The position numbers were made by a program, and so were the translations under genes. A model generated the notes under the pieces. The model was not told the origin of the DNA and did not search any database. It saw only the letters and a program-made list of their open reading frames with translations. Source: Paludibacteraceae bacterium (GTDB taxonomy: Bacteria > Bacteroidota > Bacteroidia > Bacteroidales > Paludibacteraceae). Taken from it: a stretch of 64,000 bases of DNA. This document shows positions 42,744 to 51,374 of the stretch, piece by piece. The number at the start of each line of letters is the position of its first letter. Positions within the stretch are counted from its first letter, which is position 1. The stretch spans positions 116,451-180,450 of the forward strand of contig JAFTIM010000006.1 in assembly GCA_017456885.1 (NCBI GenBank), given 5' to 3'.

Positions 42744-43996
42744 TATTGCAAATGTTTTGATTCGGCATCGACTATTTTATACAATTTATCGCCGCGACGA
42801 ATAAGCGAATGAGTCTTTATTGAAAAATAGGTACCTTTTTCAACCGTTTTAACAGGTTTTAAGTCTGCACGAATTTCTTTTACAACGTCTTCATAGGCAC
42901 CGGTTGTTTCACCTGTAACTAAAATATCGTCGCCAAGTTTAAGATTTTGTGCTTCGAGTAAAAATTCGGCAACTCCTATTTTTGAAAAATAGTTGGTGCA
43001 TCGACCGATATACACTTTGCGTTTAGTAGCCGATGAACCGTAATTTTTTGTCCATTCGCCAAGGCGTTGACCGAGATAATAACCGTTCCAAAATCCACGA
43101 TTGAATACCGTTTTAAGACGTTCATCCCAAATAGCGATTTTTTCGTCGGTGAAAGTATTGTTGTTGTATGCTTCGATAGCTTCTTTGTAGCATTCAACAA
43201 CGGTTTTTACATATTCGGCTCCTCTTGCTCGTCCTTCTATTTTGAAAACACGTACTCCGGCATCCAGCATTTTGTTGATAAAGTGGATTGTTTTCAAATC
43301 TTTTGGCGACATGATATATTGGTTGTCTATATCGAGTTCTATATTGCTTTCTTTGTCTTTTACCGTGTAGGCACGGCGACAAACCTGCATACAAGCTCCG
43401 CGGTTGGCCGAAGCGTTATGATGATGCAAACTTAAATAACATTTGCCCGATACGGCCATACACAAAGCTCCGTGGCAAAACATTTCGATGCGGATAAGTT
43501 TTCCGTTTCGTCCGCAAATGTTTTCTTCGACAATAGCTTTGTAGATAGCTGACACTTGCTCAAGATTTAGTTCACGAGCAAGTACTACCACATCGGCAAA
43601 TTGTGCATAAAATTTCAGTGCCTCCACGTTGGCTATGTTCAGTTGGGTGCTTAAGTGAACCTCTACACCACGCTGACAAGCGTAAGTCATTACGGCTACA
43701 TCGGCAGCAATGATGGCCGATACGCCTGCTTGTTGAGCCTCGTCCACTATTTCTCGCATTAGGGCAAGGTCTTCGCCGTAAATTACCGTATTTATAGTGA
43801 GGTAAGTTTTTACGTTGTTTTCTCGACAAATGGTTACAATTTTATGTAAATCTTCGGTAGTAAAATTGTTTGATGAGCGGCTTCGCATGTTCAATTTTTC
43901 AATTCCAAAATAAACCGAGTCGGCACCGGCTTGTATAGCTGCACTCAAACTTTCCCACGAACCTACGGGAGCCATTATTTCGTAATCTGTAACCAT
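42743..43996 (-). CDS. U32-family protein (peptidase U32 / TrhP-like tRNA hydroxylation)
   Basis: 417 residues. The TIM-barrel start MAPVGSWESLSAAIQAGADS and the U32 signature EMFCHGALCMAVSGKCYLS, followed by NRGACMQVCRR, are present; the four Cys form an Fe-S site. C-terminal beta-barrel domain (about 330-417). Relatives YegQ/TrhP and B. subtilis YrrO act with prephenate in 5-hydroxyuridine formation at tRNA U34; others are called collagenase-like proteases. A tRNA or rRNA hydroxylation role is the likelier. A TATCTTTG box lies 20 nt upstream. Confidence 0.88.
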   Translation of the reverse strand: MVTDYEIMAPVGSWESLSAAIQAGADSVYFGIEKLNMRSRSSNNFTTEDLHKIVTICRENNVKTYLTINTVIYGEDLALMREIVDEAQQAGVSAIIAADVAVMTYACQRGVEVHLSTQLNIANVEALKFYAQFADVVVLARELNLEQVSAIYKAIVEENICGRNGKLIRIEMFCHGALCMAVSGKCYLSLHHHNASANRGACMQVCRRAYTVKDKESNIELDIDNQYIMSPKDLKTIHFINKMLDAGVRVFKIEGRARGAEYVKTVVECYKEAIEAYNNNTFTDEKIAIWDERLKTVFNRGFWNGYYLGQRLGEWTKNYGSSATKRKVYIGRCTNYFSKIGVAEFLLEAQNLKLGDDILVTGETTGAYEDVVKEIRADLKPVKTVEKGTYFSIKTHSLIRRGDKLYKIVDAESKHLQ

Positions 43997-44015
43997 TGTC
44001 TTTCAATCTTTTGTG

Positions 44016-44023
44016 CAAAGATA
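44016..44023 (-). promoter_or_regulatory. -7 promoter element of U32 gene
   Basis: TATCTTTG on the minus strand, 19 nt upstream of the U32 ATG and divergent from the RNA B promoter. Confidence 0.6.
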
Positions 44024-44053
44024 GGAATTTAATATCCGAGTAAAAAAAATGCT

Positions 44054-44061
44054 TATCTTTG
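44054..44061 (+). promoter_or_regulatory. -7 promoter element of structured RNA B
   Basis: TATCTTTG; its end is exactly 18 nt before the TTTTTGCC motif, as in RNA A. Confidence 0.6.
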
Positions 44062-44067
44062 ACCGAA

Positions 44068-44360
44068 ATTTTAAAACATTTTTGCCTATGAAATAAACGC
44101 GTTTTTAATACGCACATCTTGAAAATATTGAATTTAGCGTTATAAGCAAGACTTGGACACTGAAATCTAGACAATTTCAATCCTTCCGAGAACAAGCTCA
44201 CTGACGCTCACGCTCGCAGCGTGGGCATTTGTTCGTAATTTGGAAGGTAGGTAGTCTAGAACCGCAGTGTCCGATGAAAAATAAATCAGCACCACGCTAT
44301 TTTTATGTGCGTAAGTTTAGATTCTTCTGGTGCTATGGAGTAACTGAAAAGCCGTAAAGT
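44068..44360 (+). ncRNA. Structured RNA B (member of a three-copy RNA family in this window)
   Basis: The 390-nt gap between the U32 and lipoprotein genes. Elements: TTTTTGCCTATGAAATAA (44079-44096), identical to RNA A; local hairpin GCGT/ACGC (44099-44113); CTTGAAAATATT. Then long helix GGACACTG (44155-44162)/CAGTGTCC (44265-44272), internal loop AAA/ACCG, helix TCTAGAC/GTCTAGA. Inside are CCTTCC/GGAAGG, GAACAA/TTGTTC and a GCTCACGC/GCGTGGGC hairpin. Downstream ATAAATC...CCACGCTATTTTT resembles RNA A. ATGTGCGT (44305-44312) is fully complementary to ACGCACAT (44110-44117), the covarying counterpart of the A pairing. 3' end not defined; the lipoprotein ATG follows at 44387. Confidence 0.65.
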
Positions 44361-44386
44361 AAGTAAGGGTAATAAATATAAATATT

Positions 44387-44752
44387 ATGAATAATAAGAT
44401 TTTAATTATAGCACTTTTAATGGCGTTGATTTTGCCATCATGTATGACAACACGAACAAGCGTTGGAAGTTATCGAGAAACAGAAGGTAAACAGTATGTT
44501 TATTCTAGAGGAAAGCAGTGTTATTTGTTTTGGGGATTACTACCATTGGGACGTACAAGAGTAGCGACACCTGCAAGTGGTAATTGTGAAGTAAGAACTC
44601 GTTATAATTTTTGGGATGCACTTGTTTCAACAATAACAGGTGGAATTTTTCAGATGCAAACTATCAGAGTTTATGCGAAGAAACAAAAACAACAAGACCA
44701 AGAAACTATAGAAAGTGAAGAAATAAAGGATGTTGAATTAAAAACAGAATAA
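44387..44752 (+). CDS. Bor-like small lipoprotein
   Basis: 121 residues. The lipoprotein signal ends at Cys19 (LPSC). A central block KQCYLFWGLLPLGRTRVATP and NFWDALVSTITGGIF resembles the Bor/YceK-like small lipoproteins common in Bacteroidales, and the tail is acidic and Lys/Gln-rich. Function unknown. Structured RNA B lies directly upstream, so expression may depend on it. Confidence 0.7.
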   Translation: MNNKILIIALLMALILPSCMTTRTSVGSYRETEGKQYVYSRGKQCYLFWGLLPLGRTRVATPASGNCEVRTRYNFWDALVSTITGGIFQMQTIRVYAKKQKQQDQETIESEEIKDVELKTE

Positions 44753-44786
44753 AAAAATAGCAACCATTGGTTGCTATTTTTTTTTA
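44753..44786. terminator. Bidirectional terminator overlapping the nth 3' end
   Basis: Stem AAAAATAGCAACC/GGTTGCTATTTTT with loop ATT. The poly-T run of the + strand encodes the last Lys codons of the convergent nth gene. Confidence 0.85.
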
Positions 44787-45406
44787 TACCTGCACACATT
44801 TTGCAGTCCGCAAGTTGCACATTTGGGTTTGCGTGCAATGCAGACGTATCGACCATGAAGAATGAGCCAATGGTGTGCTTTGGGTATAAGATTTTCGGGG
44901 ATATGTTTTACCAATTCGCGTTCGGTTTGTAGCGGATTTTTGCTGTTGATGGTAAGCCCTATGCGTTCTGCCACGCGAAATACGTGAGTGTCTACAGCCA
45001 TTTTTGGTTGGTTGAATACAACGGAGGCAATCACGTTGGCGGTTTTTCTACCTACACCCGGCAGTTTTTGCAGGTCATCTACGTTGTTGGGCACTTCGCC
45101 CGAGAATTGCTCTACGAGCATTCGTGCCATACCTACTAAATGTTTGGCTTTGTTGTTGGGATACGATACGCTGCGTATGTATTCGAATATCACTTCGGGG
45201 CTTGCCGAAGCCATGGCCTCGGCTGTCGGGTAGTCGTGAAACAGACGCGGAGTAATCATGTTTACCCGTTTGTCGGTGCATTGAGCCGAAAGAATAACCG
45301 CCACGAGCAATTCAAAAGCGTTGGAGTAGTTCAATTCGGTTTCTGCCACAGGCATATTCTCTTCAAACCAAGCAATAACGGCGTTATAGAGTTCTTTTTT
45401 TGTCAT
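44774..45406 (-). CDS. nth: Endonuclease III (DNA glycosylase/AP lyase)
   Basis: 210 residues from the ATG at 45406 (MTKKELYNAV). The frame continues upstream, but the promoter box lies within that extension. The HhH motif LPGVGRKTANVIASV carries the catalytic Lys, and the Asp is in AVDTHVFRVAERIGL. The C-terminal [4Fe-4S] cluster Cys are in CIARKPKCATCGLQNVC. Removes oxidised pyrimidines. Ends in three Lys codons that form part of a terminator. Confidence 0.96.
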   Translation of the reverse strand: MTKKELYNAVIAWFEENMPVAETELNYSNAFELLVAVILSAQCTDKRVNMITPRLFHDYPTAEAMASASPEVIFEYIRSVSYPNNKAKHLVGMARMLVEQFSGEVPNNVDDLQKLPGVGRKTANVIASVVFNQPKMAVDTHVFRVAERIGLTINSKNPLQTERELVKHIPENLIPKAHHWLILHGRYVCIARKPKCATCGLQNVCRYKKK

Positions 45407-45427
45407 ACTAAAAATGCTTTTGATGGG

Positions 45428-45435
45428 CAAAGTTA
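45428..45435 (-). promoter_or_regulatory. -7 promoter element of nth
   Basis: TAACTTTG on the minus strand, 21 nt upstream of the chosen nth ATG. It supports the shorter start. Confidence 0.6.
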
Positions 45436-45484
45436 TGTATTCTACTAAAGACTGTAAAAAGTTTTTTTTGCATTTCGATTTTAT

Positions 45485-45492
45485 TATTTTTG
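45485..45492 (+). promoter_or_regulatory. -7 promoter element of ftsK operon
   Basis: TATTTTTG, 23 nt upstream of the ftsK ATG. Confidence 0.6.
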
Positions 45493-45515
45493 CAAGATTA
45501 AACAAGTGATGGAAT

Positions 45516-47912
45516 ATGACAAAAAAAAGACGAGAACAGGGAGAAAAGCAGGAGCGAGTAAATCGTTTTAAGAATTTTATGACCGACGAACGTACACGTT
45601 ATACGTTAAGTTTGTTGCTGCTGTTTTTTATTTTATATCTGTTTTTTGCCATGCTTTCATTTTTGTTTACGGCAAGTGCCGACCAAAGTCGGTTGGTTGC
45701 CGCCACATCGAACAGAGATGTAACGAATTGGACGGGCTACATAGGGGCAAAAATAGCCAATATGCTTGTGAACGATGGTTTTGGCGTTTCGTCTTTTGCG
45801 GCTTTGCTTTTCCCGTTTGTGCTGGCATTGCGTTTGATTGGTAAGAAATTGATGCCGATATGGAAAGCATTTATCCTTTCGGCTGTTTCGATGATTTGGG
45901 GGTCGGTATTTTTCAGTTTCTTTTTTTACCGTTTTTACAGCAATTGGTCGGTTAGTTTGGGTGGTGCACACGGCGATTTCATGAGTGAATTTTTGTTTGA
46001 AAATTGTGGTTTGGGAACAATTCTGATAATCGTTGCGGTGTTTTTTATGATACTGATGATTTGTTCTTCGAAATCGCTTTTGTGGATTAAAGGATTGTTT
46101 GTACGTAAGCGAAAAGCATTGAATGTACCTACGGAAGAAAACGAAATCGAGACTACGGAAACGACTCCTACCGATGTTACCGACGAAGAGAATATCAATA
46201 CAGACAATGCAGACACAGAAGAGTTTGTTTGTAACGGAATACAAGAAAACGTCGATGATGACTTTGTTGTAGAAGCACCCGTTGCAGAACCGGAAAAACA
46301 GCCGATTTCTGAAAATGATGCGGAAGTCAATATTGAAATACAAGGACCGTTGGATACGGAAATGGCTAATCCCGAAGATATTTTAAAAAAATACGGGAAA
46401 TACGACCCTCATCTCGATTTAATGCACTATCAGTTGCCTTCTATTTCGTTATTGAAAACTTATCCGAACGAAAATATGCCTGTGGTGGACATGAACGAGC
46501 AAAATGCCAATAAAGACAAAATTGTTACCACGTTGCGCAACTATGGCATCGAGGTGGAAAGTGTGAAAGCCACCGTTGGTCCAACAATTACATTGTACGA
46601 AATAGTGCCACAGGCAGGTACGCGTATCAGTAAAATACGGAACCTCGAAAGCGATATTATGTTGAGCCTGAAAGCCACGGGTATTCGTATTATTGCTCCG
46701 ATACCGGGTAAGGGTACGATTGGCATTGAAGTGCCTAACGAAAAACCGCAAATAGTGTCGATGCACTCGGTTATTGCTTCGAAAAAGTTTCAAGAAGAAG
46801 AAAAATATGTTTTACCTGTAGCACTTGGAAGAACTATAACGAACGAAGTGTTTATGTTCGATTTAGCCAAAACGCCGCACCTTTTGGTGGCAGGAGCTAC
46901 AGGTCAAGGTAAATCGGTTGGATTAAATGCGATTATTACATCGTTGTTGTACAAAAAGCATCCGTCGGAATTGAAATTTGTGCTTATCGACCCCAAAATG
47001 GTTGAGTTTAATATTTATGCGGCACTCGAAAAGCATTATATGGCAAAAATGCCCGACCAAGATGATATTATTATTACCGACTCTACAAAAGTGATACAAA
47101 CACTCAATTCGCTTGTGATAGAGATGGAAGATCGTTACAAACTGCTGATGTCGGCACATTGTAGAAACATTGTGGAATACAACGAAAAGTTTGTCAACAG
47201 GCAATTAAATCCGGAAAAAGGTCATCGTTTTCTGCCTTACATTGTGATAGTTATCGACGAGTTTGGCGATTTTATAATGGTGGCAGGCAAAGAGGTGGAA
47301 ACCCCGATTGCCCGTATTGCACAAAAAGCTCGTGCCGTAGGAATGCACATGATTTTGGCAACGCAGCGTCCTTCGGTGAACATCATTACCGGAGTGATAA
47401 AGGCAAATGTGCCGAGCCGTATCGCTTTTCGCGTTTCGTCGATGGTGGATTCGCGCACGATACTCGATGCTCCTGGAGCCAACCAATTGGTGGGCAAGGG
47501 CGATTTGCTCTATTCGGGCGGAAGCGATTTGGTGCGTGTGCAATGTGCTTTTGTGGATACTCCAGAGGTAGAGCGAATAGTGGAATATGTGAGCAAACAG
47601 CAGTCGTACCCATCGGCATATATGTTGCCGGAGTGTGAAATATCCGATTCGGGCGACCTCAATGTAAGCGGAATGGATATGACGCAACGCGATCCGTTGT
47701 TCGAAGAAGCTGCCCGCATGGTGGTAACTACGCAACAGGGTTCCACGTCGAATATTCAACGAAAATTCAGTGTCGGCTTCAATCGTGCCGGCAGAATAAT
47801 GGACCAATTGGAGCATGCAGGTATTATTGGTCCGCAAGAGGGTAGCAAACCCCGGAAAGTGTTAGTGGCATCGGAGTTCGATTTGGATCAGATGTTGCAG
47901 AATATGAACTAA
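45516..47912 (+). CDS. ftsK: DNA translocase FtsK/SpoIIIE
   Basis: 798 residues. Four N-terminal membrane helices (about 25-190), an acidic linker (about 205-290), then the motor. Walker A is GATGQGKSVGL, Walker B VIVIDEFGDF, and ATQRPSVNIITG follows. A C-terminal gamma winged-helix domain (STSNIQRKFSVGFNRAGRIM) reads KOPS-like sites. Pumps the chromosome dimer/terminus region through the septum. First of ftsK-lolA-trxB-vanZ-dprA. Confidence 0.96.
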   Translation: MTKKRREQGEKQERVNRFKNFMTDERTRYTLSLLLLFFILYLFFAMLSFLFTASADQSRLVAATSNRDVTNWTGYIGAKIANMLVNDGFGVSSFAALLFPFVLALRLIGKKLMPIWKAFILSAVSMIWGSVFFSFFFYRFYSNWSVSLGGAHGDFMSEFLFENCGLGTILIIVAVFFMILMICSSKSLLWIKGLFVRKRKALNVPTEENEIETTETTPTDVTDEENINTDNADTEEFVCNGIQENVDDDFVVEAPVAEPEKQPISENDAEVNIEIQGPLDTEMANPEDILKKYGKYDPHLDLMHYQLPSISLLKTYPNENMPVVDMNEQNANKDKIVTTLRNYGIEVESVKATVGPTITLYEIVPQAGTRISKIRNLESDIMLSLKATGIRIIAPIPGKGTIGIEVPNEKPQIVSMHSVIASKKFQEEEKYVLPVALGRTITNEVFMFDLAKTPHLLVAGATGQGKSVGLNAIITSLLYKKHPSELKFVLIDPKMVEFNIYAALEKHYMAKMPDQDDIIITDSTKVIQTLNSLVIEMEDRYKLLMSAHCRNIVEYNEKFVNRQLNPEKGHRFLPYIVIVIDEFGDFIMVAGKEVETPIARIAQKARAVGMHMILATQRPSVNIITGVIKANVPSRIAFRVSSMVDSRTILDAPGANQLVGKGDLLYSGGSDLVRVQCAFVDTPEVERIVEYVSKQQSYPSAYMLPECEISDSGDLNVSGMDMTQRDPLFEEAARMVVTTQQGSTSNIQRKFSVGFNRAGRIMDQLEHAGIIGPQEGSKPRKVLVASEFDLDQMLQNMN

Positions 47913-47926
47913 AAAATGTGTGAAAA

Positions 47927-48562
47927 ATGAAAAAATTTTTGGCAATATTTATGATTTGTTTGCCGTTGGCGATATCGGCACAAACCGATTCGAAGGCAAA
48001 AGCATTTTTTGACAAAACAATAGCCGTGTTGCAAAACACTCCGATACAAACCGATTTTTCGGTTGTTTATGAAAATGCCGTAACCGATGAGCATGAAACA
48101 AAACAAGGAAAACTGCTTCTAAAAGGCAATAAATTTTATTTTGCCCTCGAAAATATGGAACTATTTTTCGACGGGAAAACACAATGGATGTATATGCAAG
48201 ATGTCGATGAGGTGTCCGTATCCGAACCTACGGGAAAAGAGTTGAGCGAAATAAATCCGATACTGATGGTAAAAGAGTTTCGTAAAACTCACATGGTGCA
48301 ATTCGATGCCGACGATGCGGCTACATCGCCGAATCGTTTGTTGAACCTTTATCCGTTAGACAAAAGTGTTGACCATTTTAAGGTGGCTTTGGTGGTGAAA
48401 GAGAATACAAAACAGATTGTTTCGATTAAAATTTCGTTTAAAAACGGAACTTCGACCTTGTTTTCGACAAAAAATTATCAAATGTTGAAAACGTTGGCAG
48501 ATTCGGCTTTTACGTTCGACAAATCGAAATATCCCAATGTGATGATTAACGATTTAAGATAA
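47927..48562 (+). CDS. lolA: LolA-like periplasmic lipoprotein carrier
   Basis: 211 residues. Signal peptide MKKFLAIFMICLPLAISA with cleavage before Gln-Thr-Asp, so the mature N-terminus would be Gln. The mature part has the half-barrel strand pattern KQGKLLLKGNKFYFALENME, and IKISFKNGTSTLFSTKNYQ near the end. Carries lipoproteins from inner to outer membrane. 14 nt after ftsK; the order ftsK-lolA-trxB is common in Bacteroidales. Confidence 0.85.
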   Translation: MKKFLAIFMICLPLAISAQTDSKAKAFFDKTIAVLQNTPIQTDFSVVYENAVTDEHETKQGKLLLKGNKFYFALENMELFFDGKTQWMYMQDVDEVSVSEPTGKELSEINPILMVKEFRKTHMVQFDADDAATSPNRLLNLYPLDKSVDHFKVALVVKENTKQIVSIKISFKNGTSTLFSTKNYQMLKTLADSAFTFDKSKYPNVMINDLR

Positions 48563-48569
48563 ACTGTTT

Positions 48570-49505
48570 ATGGAACGAGTAAAATGTTTGATTATTGGTT
48601 CGGGACCTGCCGGCTATACGGCTGCAATTTATGCTTCGCGAGCAAATTTGTCGCCTGTTCTTTACGAGGGCATTCAACCCGGAGGGCAACTTACCACAAC
48701 TACCGAGATTGAAAATTTCCCCGGTTTTCCCGATGGAATTACGGGTACGGAATTGATGGAAAAAATGCGTTCGCAAGCCGAACGTTTTGGTGCGGAAATA
48801 CGTATTGGAATGGTTTCGTCGGTCGATTTCGGTGTTACTCCCAAACAGGTAACTATTGACAACGAAACCACTATCGAAGCCGATACGGTAATTATTGCGA
48901 CAGGTGCTTCGGCAAAATATCTTGGTTTGCCCGATGAGCAGAAATATGCCGGTATGGGTGTTTCGGCTTGTGCCACATGCGATGGTTTTTTCTATCGTAA
49001 AAAGACGGTGGCTGTGGTTGGTGGTGGCGATACGGCTTGCGAAGAGGCGATTTATCTTGCCGGATTGGCCAAAAAGGTTTACCTTGTTGTGCGAAAACCA
49101 TTTTTGCGTGCGTCGAAAATCATGCAGGAGCGCGTAGCCGAAACAGAGAACATTGAGGTGCTTTACGAACATCAAACGTTGGGACTTTTCGGTGAAAATG
49201 GTGTTGAGGGTGTTCGTTTGGTAAAACGTCGCGGAGAGACCGACGAGGAAGAGGTGAACCTTGCTATCGACGGATTTTTCCTTGCTATTGGACATCATCC
49301 GAATTCCGATGTTTTCAAAAATTTTGTCGAGACCGACGAATTGGGTTATATCAAAACCGAAGCAGGTACGCCAAAAACGAATATCGAAGGTGTTTTTGCC
49401 GCAGGCGATGTGGCCGACCCGCATTATCGTCAGGCTATTACGGCAGCAGCAAGCGGTTGCAGGGCTGCTATCGAGGCGGAACGTTATTTGAAATCAAGTA
49501 AATAA
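48570..49505 (+). CDS. trxB: Thioredoxin-disulfide reductase
   Basis: 311 residues. FAD site IIGSGPAGYTAAIYASRANL (about 6-25), redox-active pair CATCDG (about 134-139), NAD(P)H site VVGGGDTACEEAIYL, and the C-terminal FAD block GVFAAGDVADPHYRQAITAA. Reduces thioredoxin with NADPH. 7 nt after lolA. Confidence 0.97.
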   Translation: MERVKCLIIGSGPAGYTAAIYASRANLSPVLYEGIQPGGQLTTTTEIENFPGFPDGITGTELMEKMRSQAERFGAEIRIGMVSSVDFGVTPKQVTIDNETTIEADTVIIATGASAKYLGLPDEQKYAGMGVSACATCDGFFYRKKTVAVVGGGDTACEEAIYLAGLAKKVYLVVRKPFLRASKIMQERVAETENIEVLYEHQTLGLFGENGVEGVRLVKRRGETDEEEVNLAIDGFFLAIGHHPNSDVFKNFVETDELGYIKTEAGTPKTNIEGVFAAGDVADPHYRQAITAAASGCRAAIEAERYLKSSK

Positions 49506-49512
49506 AAAAATC

Positions 49513-49887
49513 TTGTCTTTTCTGCGAAAATATTGCCTGACAACCGTTTGGTGTGTTGTTATTTTTGTGCTTTCGGTAATGAATGTGTCGAATATTGACG
49601 CTCCGCATTTGTTTCGGATACCGTATATCGACAAATGGATTCATCTTGTTCTATATCTTGTATTGGGATTTCTGCTTTGCTATGAAGTTCGTTTTTCTAC
49701 GTTTTTAAAAAAAATGTTTGTGTGGGCGTTTCCTGCTTTTTATGGCGGAGCAATGGAGTTGATACAAGAATTTGTGGTGCATCGTTCGGGCGATGTGGTG
49801 GATTTCGCAGCCGATGTGTTGGGTGCTTGTATGGGTATTTTGTTGTGTTATCTTATTTTTTGTAAACGATGGAAACAAGCACTTTAA
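49513..49887 (+). CDS. VanZ-family membrane protein
   Basis: 124 residues with a TTG start at 49513, 7 nt after trxB; no ATG exists before the conserved region. Four membrane segments. The VanZ-type blocks IPYIDKWIHLVLYLVLGFLL and FYGGAMELIQEF, then RSGDVVDFAADVLGACMG, are clear. Function is uncertain (VanZ confers low-level teicoplanin resistance in some bacteria). Overlaps dprA by 19 nt. Confidence 0.85.
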   Translation: MSFLRKYCLTTVWCVVIFVLSVMNVSNIDAPHLFRIPYIDKWIHLVLYLVLGFLLCYEVRFSTFLKKMFVWAFPAFYGGAMELIQEFVVHRSGDVVDFAADVLGACMGILLCYLIFCKRWKQAL

Positions 49888-50987
49888 AATATAGAATCGC
49901 TTTAACCAAACTTAAAGGTATTGGGCCTGTTTTGGCGAAAAATTTGTTGGCATATTTTGGCGATGTTGTTCCGATTTTCGAAGAGAGTATGCGTTTGCTT
50001 TCGGCTGTTCAAGGTATTGGTGCCACGTTGGCAAAAGAGATTGTGGAACAGCGCGACAAGGCATTGTTGTTGGCTGAAAAGGAAATCGAGTTTTTGCAAA
50101 AACGCAATGTTCGCCCCGTATTTTTTACCGACAAAGCCTATCCGTATCGTCTGAAAGAGTGTTTAGACGCTCCTTTGATGTTGTATGTGCGTGGTAATTG
50201 CGATTTTAATTCGGGTAAGTTTTTGGCTGTTGTAGGCACGCGAAAAGTTTCGGTTTACGGCAAAGATTTGTGTCAGCATTTAGTGCAGGATTTATCGACA
50301 AAACATACCGATTTAACCATTGTGAGCGGACTTGCTTATGGTGTCGATGTGTGTGCGCATAAGGCTGCTCTCAAAGCGCAAATGCCAACCATCGGAGTCG
50401 TTGCTCACGGGTTGGATACGATTTATCCGCCGGCACATTATGCTGTAGCCGACAAAATGCTGGAGCGGGGAGCTGTGCTTTCGGAATATACAAGCAAGAC
50501 ATTTCCCGATGCTCCGAATTTTGTACAACGCAACCGAATAATTGCGGGTATGTGCGATGCCGTTGTGGTGGTAGAGTCGGCTCAAAAAGGTGGAGCACTG
50601 ATAACAGCCGAATTTGCCAATTCTTACAATCGCGATGTGTACACATTTCCCGGAAGGGTAGGCGATGTGGCATCGCAAGGATGCAACAACCTGATAATGT
50701 ACAATAAGGCGGCTTTGATACAATCGGCCGAGGATTTGGAACGAATGATGGGTTGGGACGTTACAAAGTCCGCTGTGGCACAACAGCAGACTTTTCGGTT
50801 CGAGGAATTGAGTAAAGAGGAACAAAAAGTTGTGGTTTTTCTCGCCAAAGAGCGAGAGGCACATATCAACGTTATTTCCAATGCAACGGGAATCCCCATT
50901 GCCGTCATTTCTTCGCTTTTGATAGAAATGGAGTTCAAAGACATTGTGAAATGTCTGCCCGGAAGTAATTATCGTTTGCAGAAATAG
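49869..50987 (+). CDS. dprA: DNA-processing protein DprA
   Basis: 372 residues: an N-terminal HhH/SAM-like domain (GIGPVLAKNLLAYF, GIGATLAKEIVEQR), a Rossmann-like core (AVVGTRKVSVYGKDLC, SGLAYGVDVCAHKAAL, FVQRNRIIAGMCDAVVVVES), and a C-terminal winged helix (about 315-372). Loads RecA on incoming ssDNA in transformation and binds ssDNA generally. Its start overlaps vanZ by 19 nt. Followed by structured RNA C. Confidence 0.95.
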   Translation: METSTLKYRIALTKLKGIGPVLAKNLLAYFGDVVPIFEESMRLLSAVQGIGATLAKEIVEQRDKALLLAEKEIEFLQKRNVRPVFFTDKAYPYRLKECLDAPLMLYVRGNCDFNSGKFLAVVGTRKVSVYGKDLCQHLVQDLSTKHTDLTIVSGLAYGVDVCAHKAALKAQMPTIGVVAHGLDTIYPPAHYAVADKMLERGAVLSEYTSKTFPDAPNFVQRNRIIAGMCDAVVVVESAQKGGALITAEFANSYNRDVYTFPGRVGDVASQGCNNLIMYNKAALIQSAEDLERMMGWDVTKSAVAQQQTFRFEELSKEEQKVVVFLAKEREAHINVISNATGIPIAVISSLLIEMEFKDIVKCLPGSNYRLQK

Positions 50988-51063
50988 AATTTAAATATCT
51001 GATTATTAACAAAATAATATAATAGGAAAAATAAAGTCAATTTAATCTAAAATATAAATCATA

Positions 51064-51300
51064 GTGTTTGCTATTTGTTCGAGAAACTCTGAAACGTAGG
51101 AAATTTCAAAAGTTGAAACCGAGAACAGTATGCGAATGTCCATTGTGGGCATTCTTGTCTGTATCAACTGGTTTCCTACGACCGCAGAGTTTGGGCGAGT
51201 TTGCCCATTCTTTGTGTTTGTAGGGAATGAATTGCTAAACGCACACAGACAATGCGTATGGCAACGGCAGTCAAACAACATGGGCGAGTGTATACGCCTA
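51064..51300 (+). ncRNA. Structured RNA C (divergent third member of the RNA family)
   Basis: The 387-nt gap after dprA. Helix AAACTCTG (51084-51091)/CAGAGTTT (51185-51192), internal loop AAA (51092-51094)/ACCG (51181-51184), helix CGTAGGAAA/TTTCCTACG: the same architecture and loop bases as RNA B with entirely different helix sequence. Inside: TTTCA/TTGAAA and GAATGTCC/GGGCATTC hairpins. A hairpin GGGC/GCCC follows. A TATGG (51257-51261) near the 3' part matches RNA B. The 5' TTTTTGCCTATG motif and a clear promoter are absent, and no + strand gene follows, so it is not a leader. It may be processed from the dprA transcript or be a decaying copy. Confidence 0.5.
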
Positions 51301-51374
51301 TTTAGTCAAAATTATTCTTTTATGTCGTGGTGGTGAAGTCTTGGCTCGTAAGAAAAAATCTTGCGTTAAGGAGT

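Noticed and set aside
51042..51336. Small open frames on both strands across RNA C (68 and 79 codons).
   Set aside because: Composition is not protein-like, no start context or homology is visible, and the frames coincide with long paired RNA helices that explain the sequence.
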